Source: Ophioderma brevispina (taxonomy: Eukaryota; Echinodermata; Ophiuroidea; Amphilepidida; Ophiodermatidae). Taken from it: a stretch of 64,000 bases of DNA. Each line of letters begins with the position of its first letter. Positions within the stretch are counted from its first letter, which is position 1. The notes below the pieces were generated by a model, which worked only from the letters and a program-made list of their open reading frames with translations, had not been told where the DNA came from and did no database searches. The stretch lies in the NCBI GenBank assembly GCA_023653785.1, contig JAMKCH010087987.1:1-64000 (forward strand), given 5' to 3'. A program made the translations under genes and the position numbers. Below, piece after piece: positions 36,601 to 46,971 of the stretch.

Positions 36601-37620
36601 CATTAGAAGGAACGCCCTGTAAGGTATTTTAAGGGTGTCAGAGTATCAGATGGATGGAAATGCGTAATGTTAACTTCTTTGAGGTAGGACCATATTAAAA
36701 TACATATTTCGTTAAAAGGGAAATAATTAGATAAATCGAAAAACAACTGAGAAAAATATTCATAAAGGTCATAATTTGAAGAAAATTATCCAAAAACTGA
36801 GACATTGGCTGTTGGGGACAAACGAATTCATTTCACTTTTACAAAAAGGAAGTTTCAGGTTGATGATCATGTTTATCATCGTGAGGGAATATAAGCGACG
36901 GGTTTTTGTTTTCATGTTGTAAATGTTAAATCTGAATTTGATTTTATTTAAAAATTCAGGACCTCAAGGAAACTGGATGTATATTTTAGGTAAGTATCAA
37001 TACATATCATCGAATGAATGCAGACCACTAAGTACATTTTTGACTGATTTTTTTTAAATTTTGGTGTTTTCTATTGGCTTCTATAGCGCCTGTCCATAAT
37101 TTATACTAGAAGGTAAATATGAATAGGAAATGTATTTGTATGTATTTAAAGAAGAGAGAACGTATGTGAAATCAGTATTTTCTTGTTATGCAAGACCAAC
37201 GTAAGTAATAGTTATGTGATCTTGACTGAACATGAAAAAACAATGACTCAAAACAAACAAGTGGTACTCATACGTTGGTGTTGCCATAAATGGAAAAATG
37301 AATTGGCACATAGGTTATCTTCTTCTGATAATTGAATTGTTTTAAATCACTAAAATCTTATAAAACCTAGTTTAAATTATGCGCATAAACTTCCTGCTTC
37401 AAAATCCACCAATAAAGCAATTTGTCAAAAAAATTCAACTTACGTTTGTGTGCATTCAGCCGACGATATAAGTCTATTGAAGTGCAGAAAGGGATTTCTT
37501 TATTTTTAAATAACTGACCTTAGTATCAAGGCTTTATACATTTTGTTTGCATTCGCGGATTATTTTCATAGCAGTATGACATTCTTAACGTCCTTTCGAT
37601 CTCCAGAGAGGAAGGAAGGG
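33609..37620. other. Unassigned DNA with a TG/CG microsatellite, no gene seen
   Basis: A TGTGTGGGTGTGTGTGTGTG-CGCGCGCGCG run lies at about 35226-35265, and open frames over it on both strands are artefacts. The minus frames 35733-36062 (109 codons) and 36072-36302 (76 codons) follow one another 9 bases apart and have ordinary composition, but I recognise no domain. They could be parts of a gene exon or chance. Confidence 0.35.
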
Positions 37621-37629
37621 GTAAAGGGA

Positions 37630-37740
37630 TAAAAAAAAAAAAAAAAAAGCTAAAGAAGACCGACGTCCGTGGCGGGATTTGAACCCGGGGCCTCCGGCAC
37701 ACCATTTCCATGAGCAGGGATGGCAAGCCACGAGGGAGTT
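37630..37740 (-). repeat. tRNA-derived element (SINE head or tRNA pseudogene), minus strand
   Basis: The minus strand carries GGTTCAAATCC (37675-37685), an exact Pol III B box with a T-arm-like surround (4 of 5 stem pairs). Upstream, CTCGTGGCTTGCC is a degraded A-box region with bases missing. Half of an acceptor stem (CGTG with CACG) can pair. Downstream on the minus strand is an 18-base T tract (37631-37648), which would stop Pol III. The D arm is not intact, so a working tRNA is unlikely. Confidence 0.6.
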
Positions 37741-38435
37741 GCTGGTGGGCCCGCGATTTCGTGCCCATATGAAGCGTTGGTACTATGACGTCATCACATC
37801 TGTTGGACTTAGTGCATTTTCTAACATTAGCTTCATTGAGTTCTAGTGGGTTTTGGTAGTGATAGGGTTAATAGGTCCTACACCAATAGTTAACCCTTTC
37901 AAGACTGGTGAATTCTCTATAGCTCACAACACTTAAGTCAGTGGTTTGGCGATTGCTTCCACATTTGAGAAGCCATCTAAAAAAAAAGACCTAAGATTAG
38001 TTTTTGGTTTGTATGACTTGAATGCATTTTTCATGTTCATTCCAAATATGCTCATGAAAGTACACAATTCGGAGACTTTAAAAATGGAAAAGCAATTACC
38101 ACTGAGCGACCACATTCACTGCAAGCCTCAAGAGTTTAAGGATAAGGAACTATGATACAAAACATTTTCCGATGGCTATTGTAATACGTCCTCGGCCCGT
38201 AAGAAACTGGATTGTTGCTCAAGAAAATAGAGATAGCACAAATTCCGTTATTTCCATATCGTTTAATGATAGAATTAGAACAGATTTTTCTTTTTCTTAG
38301 TATAAAAACGGAAAACCACGTAGGATTCCTTTTTCAAAAACAATAATAGAGTTCCGTTATTTTTCTCCAGGGGTACATCTATAGAATATTCAATGGATTA
38401 CCAAGGACTCTAAATTTGGTAATGCCAATTGAGAT

Positions 38436-38903
38436 CTAAAGGTTGAATTTTAAAGAGCGTAAATTCGAGTTATCTGAGGAAAGGATTTCCAACATTGTCC
38501 TTAGAACAACCTTCAAGTTACCTATACTACACCGCTTTTTTTCTCGGTAGGATTTCCTCCAGGCCTTACCATGTACGTAGAAACCACAGGTCCTCATAAT
38601 ATCGCGACGAGCGAGGTTTTCAAGACCCTTAGGGACTGTTCTGATTATTTGACTCGAATCTCTCTCCAGAATCAAAAATGTGTTAGTTGGTCGCGTTTTA
38701 ACCACATAACAACAATATATCAATGAACACCCTCCATTTACGATTTTTTGAAGCGCTTGTTTCTTCAATTTCACTTTAACAAATCGAAAGTACTTTATCC
38801 TTTTTGTACTATAACAAGAAACAAACGAAATGTTGCAATGCCGCGAAAAAACTTTTTGGGAACAGACCTGATTTTTATTTAATGCAATCGTTTGATCATG
38901 CAT
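38436..38903 (-). CDS. Anonymous ORF, 155 codons
   Basis: The second longest open frame of the window and the longest not made of repeats. The predicted product is basic, rich in Lys, Arg, Ser and Cys, with no signal peptide, membrane segment or domain that I recognise. In AT-rich DNA of this length, one or two frames of this size are expected by chance, so the ORF alone is weak evidence. No splice or promoter signal clearly supports it. Confidence 0.15.
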   Translation of the reverse strand: MHDQTIALNKNQVCSQKVFSRHCNISFVSCYSTKRIKYFRFVKVKLKKQALQKIVNGGCSLIYCCYVVKTRPTNTFLILERDSSQIIRTVPKGLENLARRDIMRTCGFYVHGKAWRKSYREKKRCSIGNLKVVLRTMLEILSSDNSNLRSLKFNL

Positions 38904-39068
38904 CTTTTATTAGAAGATTGCAGGGTTGCCAAAAGTGTTTTAGCCTCCTCGACTACAGGATTGGCAATTTGAGATTCAACTACTTTCAGAGCGTCGTACT
39001 CATCGGTGGATGCGCCGCCGAGGTACTCAATTTTCCGATCAATGAGCGTTTCAAGTTACCACGCCATC

Positions 39069-39254
39069 TTATTTGGGGGAAACAGGGGTCAAAGAACACA
39101 CCTCACACAAACGGACGATGGTCAAGGTGCAAAATAGATGTATAGACCAAAGGCTATTTCCTTCCCCCATCCCAAATGGCGTCTTATCAGAAACACGAAC
39201 GCTCTCCTCCTCTCTCTCCTCCTCCAGTCTCGGATCTTCGTCGTGTTGAACCAT
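39069..39254 (-). CDS. Possible first coding exon of an unknown gene
   Basis: The minus-strand ATG at 39254 lies in GCGCCATGG, a good start context. The first ~30 residues are strongly acidic (DEDPRLEEEREEES) and then SVRVSDKTPFGMGEG, which reads more like real protein than most frames here. A GTGAGG that could act as a splice donor lies at about 39103-39108. Partner exons and a promoter were not identified, and the Glu-rich part comes from a CTC-rich simple stretch, so this stays speculative. Confidence 0.2.
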   Translation of the reverse strand: MVQHDEDPRLEEEREEESVRVSDKTPFGMGEGNSLWSIHLFCTLTIVRLCEVCSLTPVSPK

Positions 39255-40091
39255 GGCGCCTACAAGCAGCCGAGTAAAATCGCGTTAGAAGTAGTGATGT
39301 AACGGAATTAATGACCACTGTGAGGTGTCCAAACTTAACTCATATAGTACATATTTGAATATTACCGCCCTGCACTATATATTGCATCACACCTGTGTTC
39401 ACTCCAATTGCAACATAACCAGATTAATTAATTATTGTACAGCTTAACATACTAATAGGAAACTGATATATCACCTGTGTCACTCCCAGGACAGCGCAGT
39501 TTGCTTATAATGCAGGGAGGGATTTCAAACATGTTACCAAGACCATCACCGTGACGGACACAATCGGCAACGTAAGCCAGAGGACGTGTTACCGTGATAT
39601 TTTAACTGCGAATTGCCGGTGTGAAGTAACTATAGTTTCCGCCCGTACCATAGCCGGCCTACGACGGTAAAGATAGGATCTTAATTGAGTTGACCTCTTC
39701 GCGCAACATAGTTTCACGCTTTATTCGTTATCTTTTGGCTGCTCAACCGGCGGACTATCGTTGCTGTCAGGTGCTAAAATGGCAAAATTACTATCTTTCA
39801 ATTTCCTATATTCTTATTTAAATTTATTTAAAGCTTTGCTTCATCATCAAATGATTGGTGATATTCTTTTTTAATAATTGTCAATCTCAAGAGCGACTCA
39901 TAAAAGAACGAAAACATGACAACCGAAACAATTTCTTACCAAAAAAAAAAACCCCCCTCAATACTAACAATTCTGCTTGTTAATGAATAATAACTGCAGT
40001 TCATCATCATTGTTGCAGGCTTTATGTCATCATCAGAACAAAGTTACAAAGGCTCAACGCAAATTTGTAACTCAAAAATCTTTATGTATGA

Positions 40092-40382
40092 GGCACATGT
40101 GGTCCAGTGGATACACGGACGTCTCAAGAACCAATTCCTGGGTTGAGTCCCGCTGAGGCCAATGTGTTTGTGCACTTGGGCAGGCACTTTCCTCGCTTGC
40201 CTCTCTCCACCCAGGTGCTAAATGGGGAGCTGTTAGGAATATGGCCATTGAGCGCCGCCCAAAGGTCTGAGTATGCCTTGGGCATTTTGTAAGGCAGCTG
40301 ACATATTCTAGGTGGCAGCGGAAATAATGTAAAGCGCTTTAATTGTGACCGGCCGCTATATAAATGTCGACATTTATTTTTT
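40092..40382 (+). mobile_element. tRNA-derived SINE with L2-type tail
   Basis: The head has TGGTCCAGTGG (A box, about 40100-40110) and GGTTGAGTCCC (B box with one mismatch, 40141-40151) at normal tRNA spacing. The body has GGGCAGGCACTTTCCTCGCTTGCCTCTCTCCACCCAGG, a block I associate with SINEs of invertebrate deuterostomes. The end is TAAAGCGCTTTAATTGTGACC..CGCTATATAAATGTCG, the L2/CR1-type 3' end through which a LINE partner would copy it. The length of about 290 bases is normal. The 61-codon and 117-codon frames over it are artefacts. Confidence 0.85.
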
Positions 40383-40520
40383 AATTTGTTCATTGATGAT
40401 GAAATCAACAAAAACCATTTACGTGTCGTCTTGACACACAGCGCCGCCCATTGTTGAATCTGGGCAAACCTTGGCAAATCTTCACTGCCCTAGGGAGTTT
40501 ATCAACCACATCATTATCGG

Positions 40521-40976
40521 CTGAGCGTACGGCGGTCCGGTAAGTACGTATATCCTGTTTCTAAAATTGAAAGCGTAAATTGAAACCAGCGTTTGAAAAT
40601 TCTCAAGACTGAAATAATACCGAAAGGCATTGTGCGAAAAGGGATGCGGCCCGTAGCGATTGCGTGTTCACTCTTCCGTGTTTGCGAGCACCGAAGTACC
40701 CGACACAAACGTTCAATTTTCTCGCTAGGTTCTATAGGTTCAGACCCAATTACGATACATAGGCCTATTGAAAACAAAACATAGTAACGGACACTCTGAT
40801 GCAAAAATCTCCATAGAACCTATTCGTATTACGGAGATATTTGAGGTTTAGTTTCATTTGTATGCATTCGCTATGACGGACTGATAACGTTAATCTCTCG
40901 CGCAGTACTAATTTAGATAATATCTTTTGCAGTCTGTGACACAGACTACTTACTTTCCGGACCGCCGTAGGCTGAG
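40521..40976 (-). mobile_element. Non-autonomous TIR element, copy 2
   Basis: Ends are CTGAGCGTACGGCGGTCCGG (40521-40540) and its inverted partner at 40957-40976, matching at 18 of 20 positions. The 456-base body aligns, reverse-complemented, with 14629-15365. It has no ORF for a transposase, so it would depend on an enzyme made elsewhere. No clear target-site duplication was seen. The 96-codon minus frame at 40514-40804 is part of the element and resembles the 136-codon frame of copy 1 only because the DNA is homologous. Confidence 0.85.
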
Positions 40977-41889
40977 GGTGGGAAACTCTGTCAGATAGCG
41001 TTGATTTGGATTTTTTGTACATTGCGGTACACTGGAGATTGCGCAAAATACTTGGCTTATCGTTACGATTTACGCACCAAAATATTCCTAACTAAATTGT
41101 CTAGTTAGCTGACTAGTTTATAATATAGGTTTATTTTTGGAAAAAGACGAAAAAAAAAACGTGAAAAATACGATCCACACAAGCAATTTTCTTACCTTTT
41201 CAGCTGGCTCAATTCTCGATTGCTGCTATCAAGTCATGCCACACGCCAGGCTTACAAAAACTAGTGAGCTAATTGGTCTTTTTTGTCAGGGACCCATTTC
41301 TAACATCAGATCGACCACCTGATTCGTTGATTTCGCGATATCCAAGGTACCGCGAAACCGTTTTTTCATTCCTTGTTCAAGCTAATCGCAGAGGCTTTAA
41401 CACAGCGCTTGGCTGCTAGGGAGTCAAAAGACGTAGTGCATATCTAAGAATAGCCGGCCAATTAGCGATGCGGAAACGGAATAGGTGGCGCTGTGTGCCA
41501 GCAGTACAGATGCTATGGGAGCGTAAATGGTGTGAAATAAGTAAGCAGAGTTTCTGGATTCAACATTCCTATTCCCAAATCATGTTCACTGGATCACGTA
41601 AGTTGTTACCAGATTCAGTACCATACTAGATCAAGTAAGTTGCCCAAACTAGTAAGTCAACATAAAGTATTAGCGCTTGAGTAAGTGACTAATAGACATG
41701 AGACACGATCTGAAAGTTTACACTGTTTGCACTCGTCTAGGAGTCTCGATTTTATGCGTGAAGTATGGAAAAAAAAATGATCACTTTGACGGTAGCGAAA
41801 TTGAACAAACTTTGTATTGGGGTGTAAAAGTTGTTGACATAAAGTAAGTGATTCATAGAAATCGGCTATCGAGCTCAAGCAAAATCTTG
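40977..41889. other. Unassigned DNA, no gene seen
   Basis: No recognisable element was found. GATCACGTAAGTTG, GATCAAGTAAGTTG and CTAGTAAGTCA near 41595-41660 are short similar phrases, too few to call a tandem repeat. Confidence 0.3.
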
Positions 41890-43190
41890 AAAGGAGGGCG
41901 GTTGCCTATAACTGTACTATGCAATACAGTGAAAGCTTTGAATTTTCCATGGTGCGCAATCGATTCTATAGTCAAATAAAAAGCTAATAAAATATATCTA
42001 AATAGAAACACAATGTTAGAATGACAAGCAGTCATTATCTCATATGTGTGCATGTGTGCAGCCGCATGTGTAGGACGAGTGCATATCATGTAAAGTCAAC
42101 TTTGCGGGGAAAAGATCACAGAGTGGGGTTTCCAGTAAAAATTTATATGACAACAACTGTAGACTATGTTAAAATTATATTTCAAAAAATATAAAAAGTT
42201 GGTTTTACTTTAAGTGTGTTTAAACAAACTGCATGATCAACTCATACCGTCAATTAAGGTAATTAGTACAAAATTATAACGCGAAGCCATGCTAAACACT
42301 TATTTTTGTCGTCGTTCAAATACAGTGAAGAAATACTTATTATATAAAGTACACCATTATTTCTTCGAGTCTCTTTTACAAATTCCTAACTGGATATAGG
42401 TACAATCATCATCTAAATTTGCCTTATCTCCTCATAGACAAAATATGATCTCTGGATTATCTCACTCATTTACATCGTCTGATATTTTTTATGACTTTTT
42501 CATTTCTCTATCACAATTCTTATGAAACCTTCATATTTCTCCTCCACGCTGCAGCAACGAGGTCACACACTCCGAATCTGTAAATCTGTGCACAATATTC
42601 GTCGCATATATATATATATTATTAATCCTCTTCATCGATAGTATAATTTTATTTTGTCTTGATATTTAATAAAGCGTGCACCTTTAAAACATCTTGAAAG
42701 ATGATCGTCTTTATCATAATGAATAATAATCGATTTTGTGTAATCCAAAAACGAAACGCTAAACCAATGTTTGACAAGACTCTTTATTTTGATCGTTTAT
42801 CATGGTTGGAAGTTATGCATTATGTATGTATGCAATGAACGGGGGAAATAGTAAATGTACGTTTATTTATACATTATGCAACAAAAGTGTCATTAAAGAC
42901 TGTCATGCAACAAAATTGCCGTTAAAACAAAATAGCAACTCACAGATTGATATTTTCCTGCGAAATTATCAGACATTGTTACCTGAATGGCAATTACAAC
43001 GCTTCGGAAGTGAATGTATTCTAGACTCAAAATCCATATAAATGCAAAATGTCCTCATAAAACCAGTAGTTTTAGTCTATACAAGTTAAACTTTTTTTAA
43101 GGACCAATTGATTATTACACCATCAACCGGATTATTTTTTTGAGAAGTGTTGGCGATTTGAGGACATGGATGTGAATAACACATGATGCT
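41890..43190. repeat. Duplicated segment, copy 2 (no LINE)
   Basis: Collinear with 1-953 plus 4041-4400. At the position of the LINE in copy 1, this copy reads continuously through TTTATTTATACATTATGCAAC at about 42862, so it is the empty-site state. No protein similarity was found. What the segment was originally (old repeat or low-copy duplication) is unknown. Confidence 0.88.
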
Positions 43191-46100
43191 TGTTTTGCTC
43201 TTAAATTATAGACGAAAAAATGCAATTAAAGAGTAAAACAACTACAGTAATTTACTTCACTTCAAACAATAGACACTAATAAATATTTGAATACATATAA
43301 GAAACACCTTAAAGTTACTGGCATTATGTCTATTGAATGTTAACAGCCTTGGACAATGCACTGATGCAAGCAGTGATGTATGAATGAGACAGTAATATTG
43401 ATTTAATAATGCTAAGGGAGCAGGAGTATAATGGGTAACCTCAAGGATCCATTTATGGTCCTTTAGTATTATTGAAGGGAAATTGTATTATTTATCATCA
43501 CTTTATGCATTTAGTGTACTTATCACAGGCTGTAGCAGCTACTGCCAGATGTTAAAAAACAACACTTTATTTTCTGTGGAGATAATATAACTCAATAATA
43601 TTCAGGGAGCAAGAGGCTTATCCGAAGTGCCTTTGACATTATTGCACATTTTCAATATTGGTTTGTAGTTCTCAGTCAGATGCATCGCTAATTGGACAAG
43701 AACCACTTTGCAAAAGTGTTATCCAAATAAATAAATAAAATATGGATTAAGCAGAGTCAATGATGAATGAATGAAATAAGTAATAAAATGGTTGTTTACA
43801 TACACGAACATAGCATTTTCAAGAAATGCTAAACATTCTTAATGGATATGCGTTTGCTATTCAGATTTCTATTTGCAAAACTTTTCAAAGATTATTATTG
43901 ATGAGTTCAAGTTGGGCCACGAGCCACGTCTCCCACTAATCGAAGTTCGACGGCTATTCACCTGACAGTCGGCCGAATAGCTATCTCCCATTGTTTGGCC
44001 GACAACCCTAATCCTAACCCAAGCCATACCTGTAATTCTAACCCCGTTCGAGTGAAATATCCACTATCCTGTGATTCTGAAATGAAAGTGGGCATTGAAG
44101 CTCGATTAGCTTTGTTCCAAAAGGCTAATCAGTCGATCCTTGTCGGCCTATAGCCACTTCATACCTCAAAATTGTGCTGCAGAACAAGATCCCGTGCACC
44201 GTATATTCACGACATGCATAATGCTAAAGTGGGATAGTCAACAATGATTTACCAGCTTCACACGTACACATAACAAGTAAATATAATCTTGGTTGAGATT
44301 CGCAGACATGGAAAACGACATTTATCACGTTTATGCCCCTTTTAACACCACTGCAGGCTCCAATATCCGAAGAGAAAAACAATAACTATACAAACAGAAG
44401 CAACTGAAGCGGAGAAAACACCGTCTCTATATTTATTGGATTAATTTGATTAATATCAAACCATGCAACACGCATGTTTAATGGTCCATTCAAACAAACA
44501 TGACAAGATGCCTACAAATTCTCATTTTTGTAGTGGATACCAAATCAAGGGAGTAATGATAGGTTTACACTTTATTGGCAGACGTCGGCCGACAGTAGCC
44601 TTTCCGATATGACTACAGAAGCTACGCGTTCAAGCACCATGTACTAGAACACATACACACATTGGGATCATAAACATAAATTTTATTTTTATATTCTGAA
44701 AGATTTCCCTCCAAGATCCTCGTACTTAGCGTAAAGCGGCACTGGCACATTTTCACAAAATATGACATTTCTTCAACTTGCTCGGCCAGGCCATTTGAAG
44801 AATACAGATATATTTTACACATAAAAATAGCATAACCCAAAGGAGATGGGGGCATTAATATCAGGGCCAAAGACATCCAGGCAAATAGTAGGCTAACTTT
44901 TAGTTTTGCCGTAACTTTAAATCAACAAATGTGTCTATTACATTAATATCATAGAAGCTTACTCATTGATATTAGGACTACAAATGTCACAGACTGGTCA
45001 AACAGGGTGGATGCCGTGGGAATCAACTCAGGCGTGTTTTGTCGTATTAAATGCCATTTCCGTCGTCTGCTGAATAACATGACTCCGGAGTCATTTTATT
45101 CTAAAATCGTTCTGTTTATCCATAAGGGCGCTGATTTGGGCTTAATCATTTCAGGTGAGGGCTAATGTTATAAAAGCTTTACAACCATGCAAAAATATCA
45201 ATCATCTTGAGGACACACTATTTTTCAAATGTGCCAGTGCCCCTGTTATCCTCTGAACACGGCAAACGATTATCGCTCAAAGATAAATATTATTTTGTTA
45301 ATTTTTGTTTCAAAACGGTGCAGAATATTTATTTTCGGGGGCATATTCATCATCAACATAAAAAATGTTATTTTGTCACTCAGTACTCTTGATCGTGTTT
45401 TATGTCAGGTAAGCACGTGCTACAAAACAACGGAATATGCAAACAATCCATAATCATGTGAAATATTGAAATGGGTATAGCGTGTGGTCTTGTTCAGTTA
45501 TAGTTGTCACCCAATTCTGAATATCGTGTTACACCATGACAGTAAAAACACATTCCTTCGTCTGCAGTTCGTTCATCTGACTTCGTCATTTGTCTGTTCT
45601 TATTTTGGACTCCAATGTATCCTTTCTAGATCAATAATTAATAGATATTCTTTATTCTGGCTTCATGACTATTGTGAAAGCCCTCGCGTTTATTTCATCG
45701 GTGTTCCCCTTACGTTCGGAGAAGAAACCCTACTTCATTTTGAACAGGTAGAACAGGATCGTAAAGGGATTTTGAGAACTGTATGCAGCTCTACCAGAGT
45801 TCGTTTCCAATGTTTCCTGACCCTAATACATAGTTCTAGATAGAACACTCGCTAACAAAAAAAAAATCCTTCATTTGATTACCAATGCAAGAAAAGATCG
45901 TGTAGTTATGGCACTCTGGCTTTAAGGATTCACATCATATTGGTGTATGGCTGCAATTGTGCAACATTTTCTACAATCTATTTCAGGCAACTTGTATAAA
46001 TCTCACGGAAATGCATTATAAAGCAAGCCCACAATAGGGCCTATATAATATTCGTCTAAATAGCCTTTCTCAGGGCTGTAATACAAGAGAGAATAGGTGA

Positions 46101-46313
46101 AGATATAATTAGCAAACATAAAATAATAAAATAAATAATATAATTAAAAAGATATGAAAATAAAATACAAGAAGGAAAAAATGTGAAAAGAGAATGAAGT
46201 GTATATCTTTTATCATAAACTATAAGGTGCAGGAAGAGGTATTAGTTTTTACCGACACTATTGTGTCACGAAGATACTTGATTCAATTCACTTTTACATC
46301 ATTATACACTATT
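43191..46313. other. Unassigned DNA, no gene seen
   Basis: CAAATAAATAAATAAAAT near 43725 is an A-rich tail of the kind that ends LINE copies, but no LINE body was recognised before it. AACCCTAATCCTAACCC near 44008 is a short telomere-like phrase. The frame 45484-45843 (119 codons, plus) has a hydrophobic start and no known domain. AT-rich AATAAAATAAATAATATAATTA lies near 46125. Confidence 0.3.
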
Positions 46314-46971
46314 TTATCATACCATCATGTAGATCCCTCGATTTTCATTGGATAATCGCCTCAATATACTGACTAGATATATCCCGTAACACCCCCTCGG
46401 AGCGCGTCTCAACGTCCGTATCATGTCAGTTAGGAACTGCGCATGCGTGATCATGCATCATGATAACAAAAATCAAAATCCGAAAATTCAGCGTTCTTTT
46501 TTGACGTAAATCACTGCTCTAATTTGGCGATTTTTAGCAATGTTGAACCGAGTTGGAACAAGATTTCATCATAATCGCTCTCACATATACTAAAAGACTT
46601 TAAAATAGATCAATAATTTTGTTTGTGAATCGGAAAAAGATGATTTTTAGGGCTGTTTATTTTCAAAGATTCTTGTCGCTGAAAATTCGGCACCCTTGCA
46701 CTCATTTAAAACAATATGTCTACAGTCAATTTACCGTAAAATATTGTTTGTTTTGTGAATCACGCTTATAATTTTCTTTAGGCCATATGTTTGTGCTTAT
46801 TTTCTTCTGCTTGGGTATGATAAAATCGTTATTAGGTGAGTTTTGAGGTGATACGGATTATATCTAGTCTCGGATTCTGTATCTGGGCTCGGGCTGCGCC
46901 CTCGCCCGATACAGACTCCTCGACTAGATATAATCCGTATCACCTCAAAACTCACCTAATAACTAATAACA
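46314..46971. repeat. Left arm of a 3.2-kb inverted repeat
   Basis: This is the reverse complement of 48930-49517 over its length. Landmarks are ATCATACCATCATGTAGATCCCTCG at the outer end, CATTGGATAAT, GTCAGTTAGGAACTGCGCATGCGTG, AGCAATGTTGAACCGAGTTGGAACAAGATTTC, AATAGATCAATAATTTTGTTTGTGAATC, and GGGTATGATAAAATC next to the palindrome. A 58-base stretch at about 46358-46412 is missing from the other arm. No protein is encoded. The arms could be long terminal inverted repeats or two facing copies of one element. Confidence 0.9.
46829..46963. repeat. 135-bp palindrome with GC-rich loop, P1
   Basis: The arm starts GTTATTAGGTGAGTTTTGAG and runs on to GTGATACGGATTATATCTAGTC. It is followed by a 56-base centre and then the exact inverse, ending CTCACCTAATAAC. 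The centre (GGGCTCGGGCTGCGCCCTCGCCC) is itself partly self-complementary and much richer in GC than the arms. Such a structure could extrude as a cruciform or be a foldback-type MITE. Confidence 0.93.

Larger units (their letters stand above)
37741..40091. other. Unassigned DNA, only anonymous ORFs
   Basis: No element was recognised apart from the two ORFs listed separately. AAAAAAAAAACCCCCC near 39945 is a homopolymer junction. Nothing in the region resembles a known domain. Confidence 0.3.

Noticed and set aside
44000..44030. AACCCTAATCCTAACCC as a telomere remnant
   Set aside because: Only two or three imperfect units, without an array.
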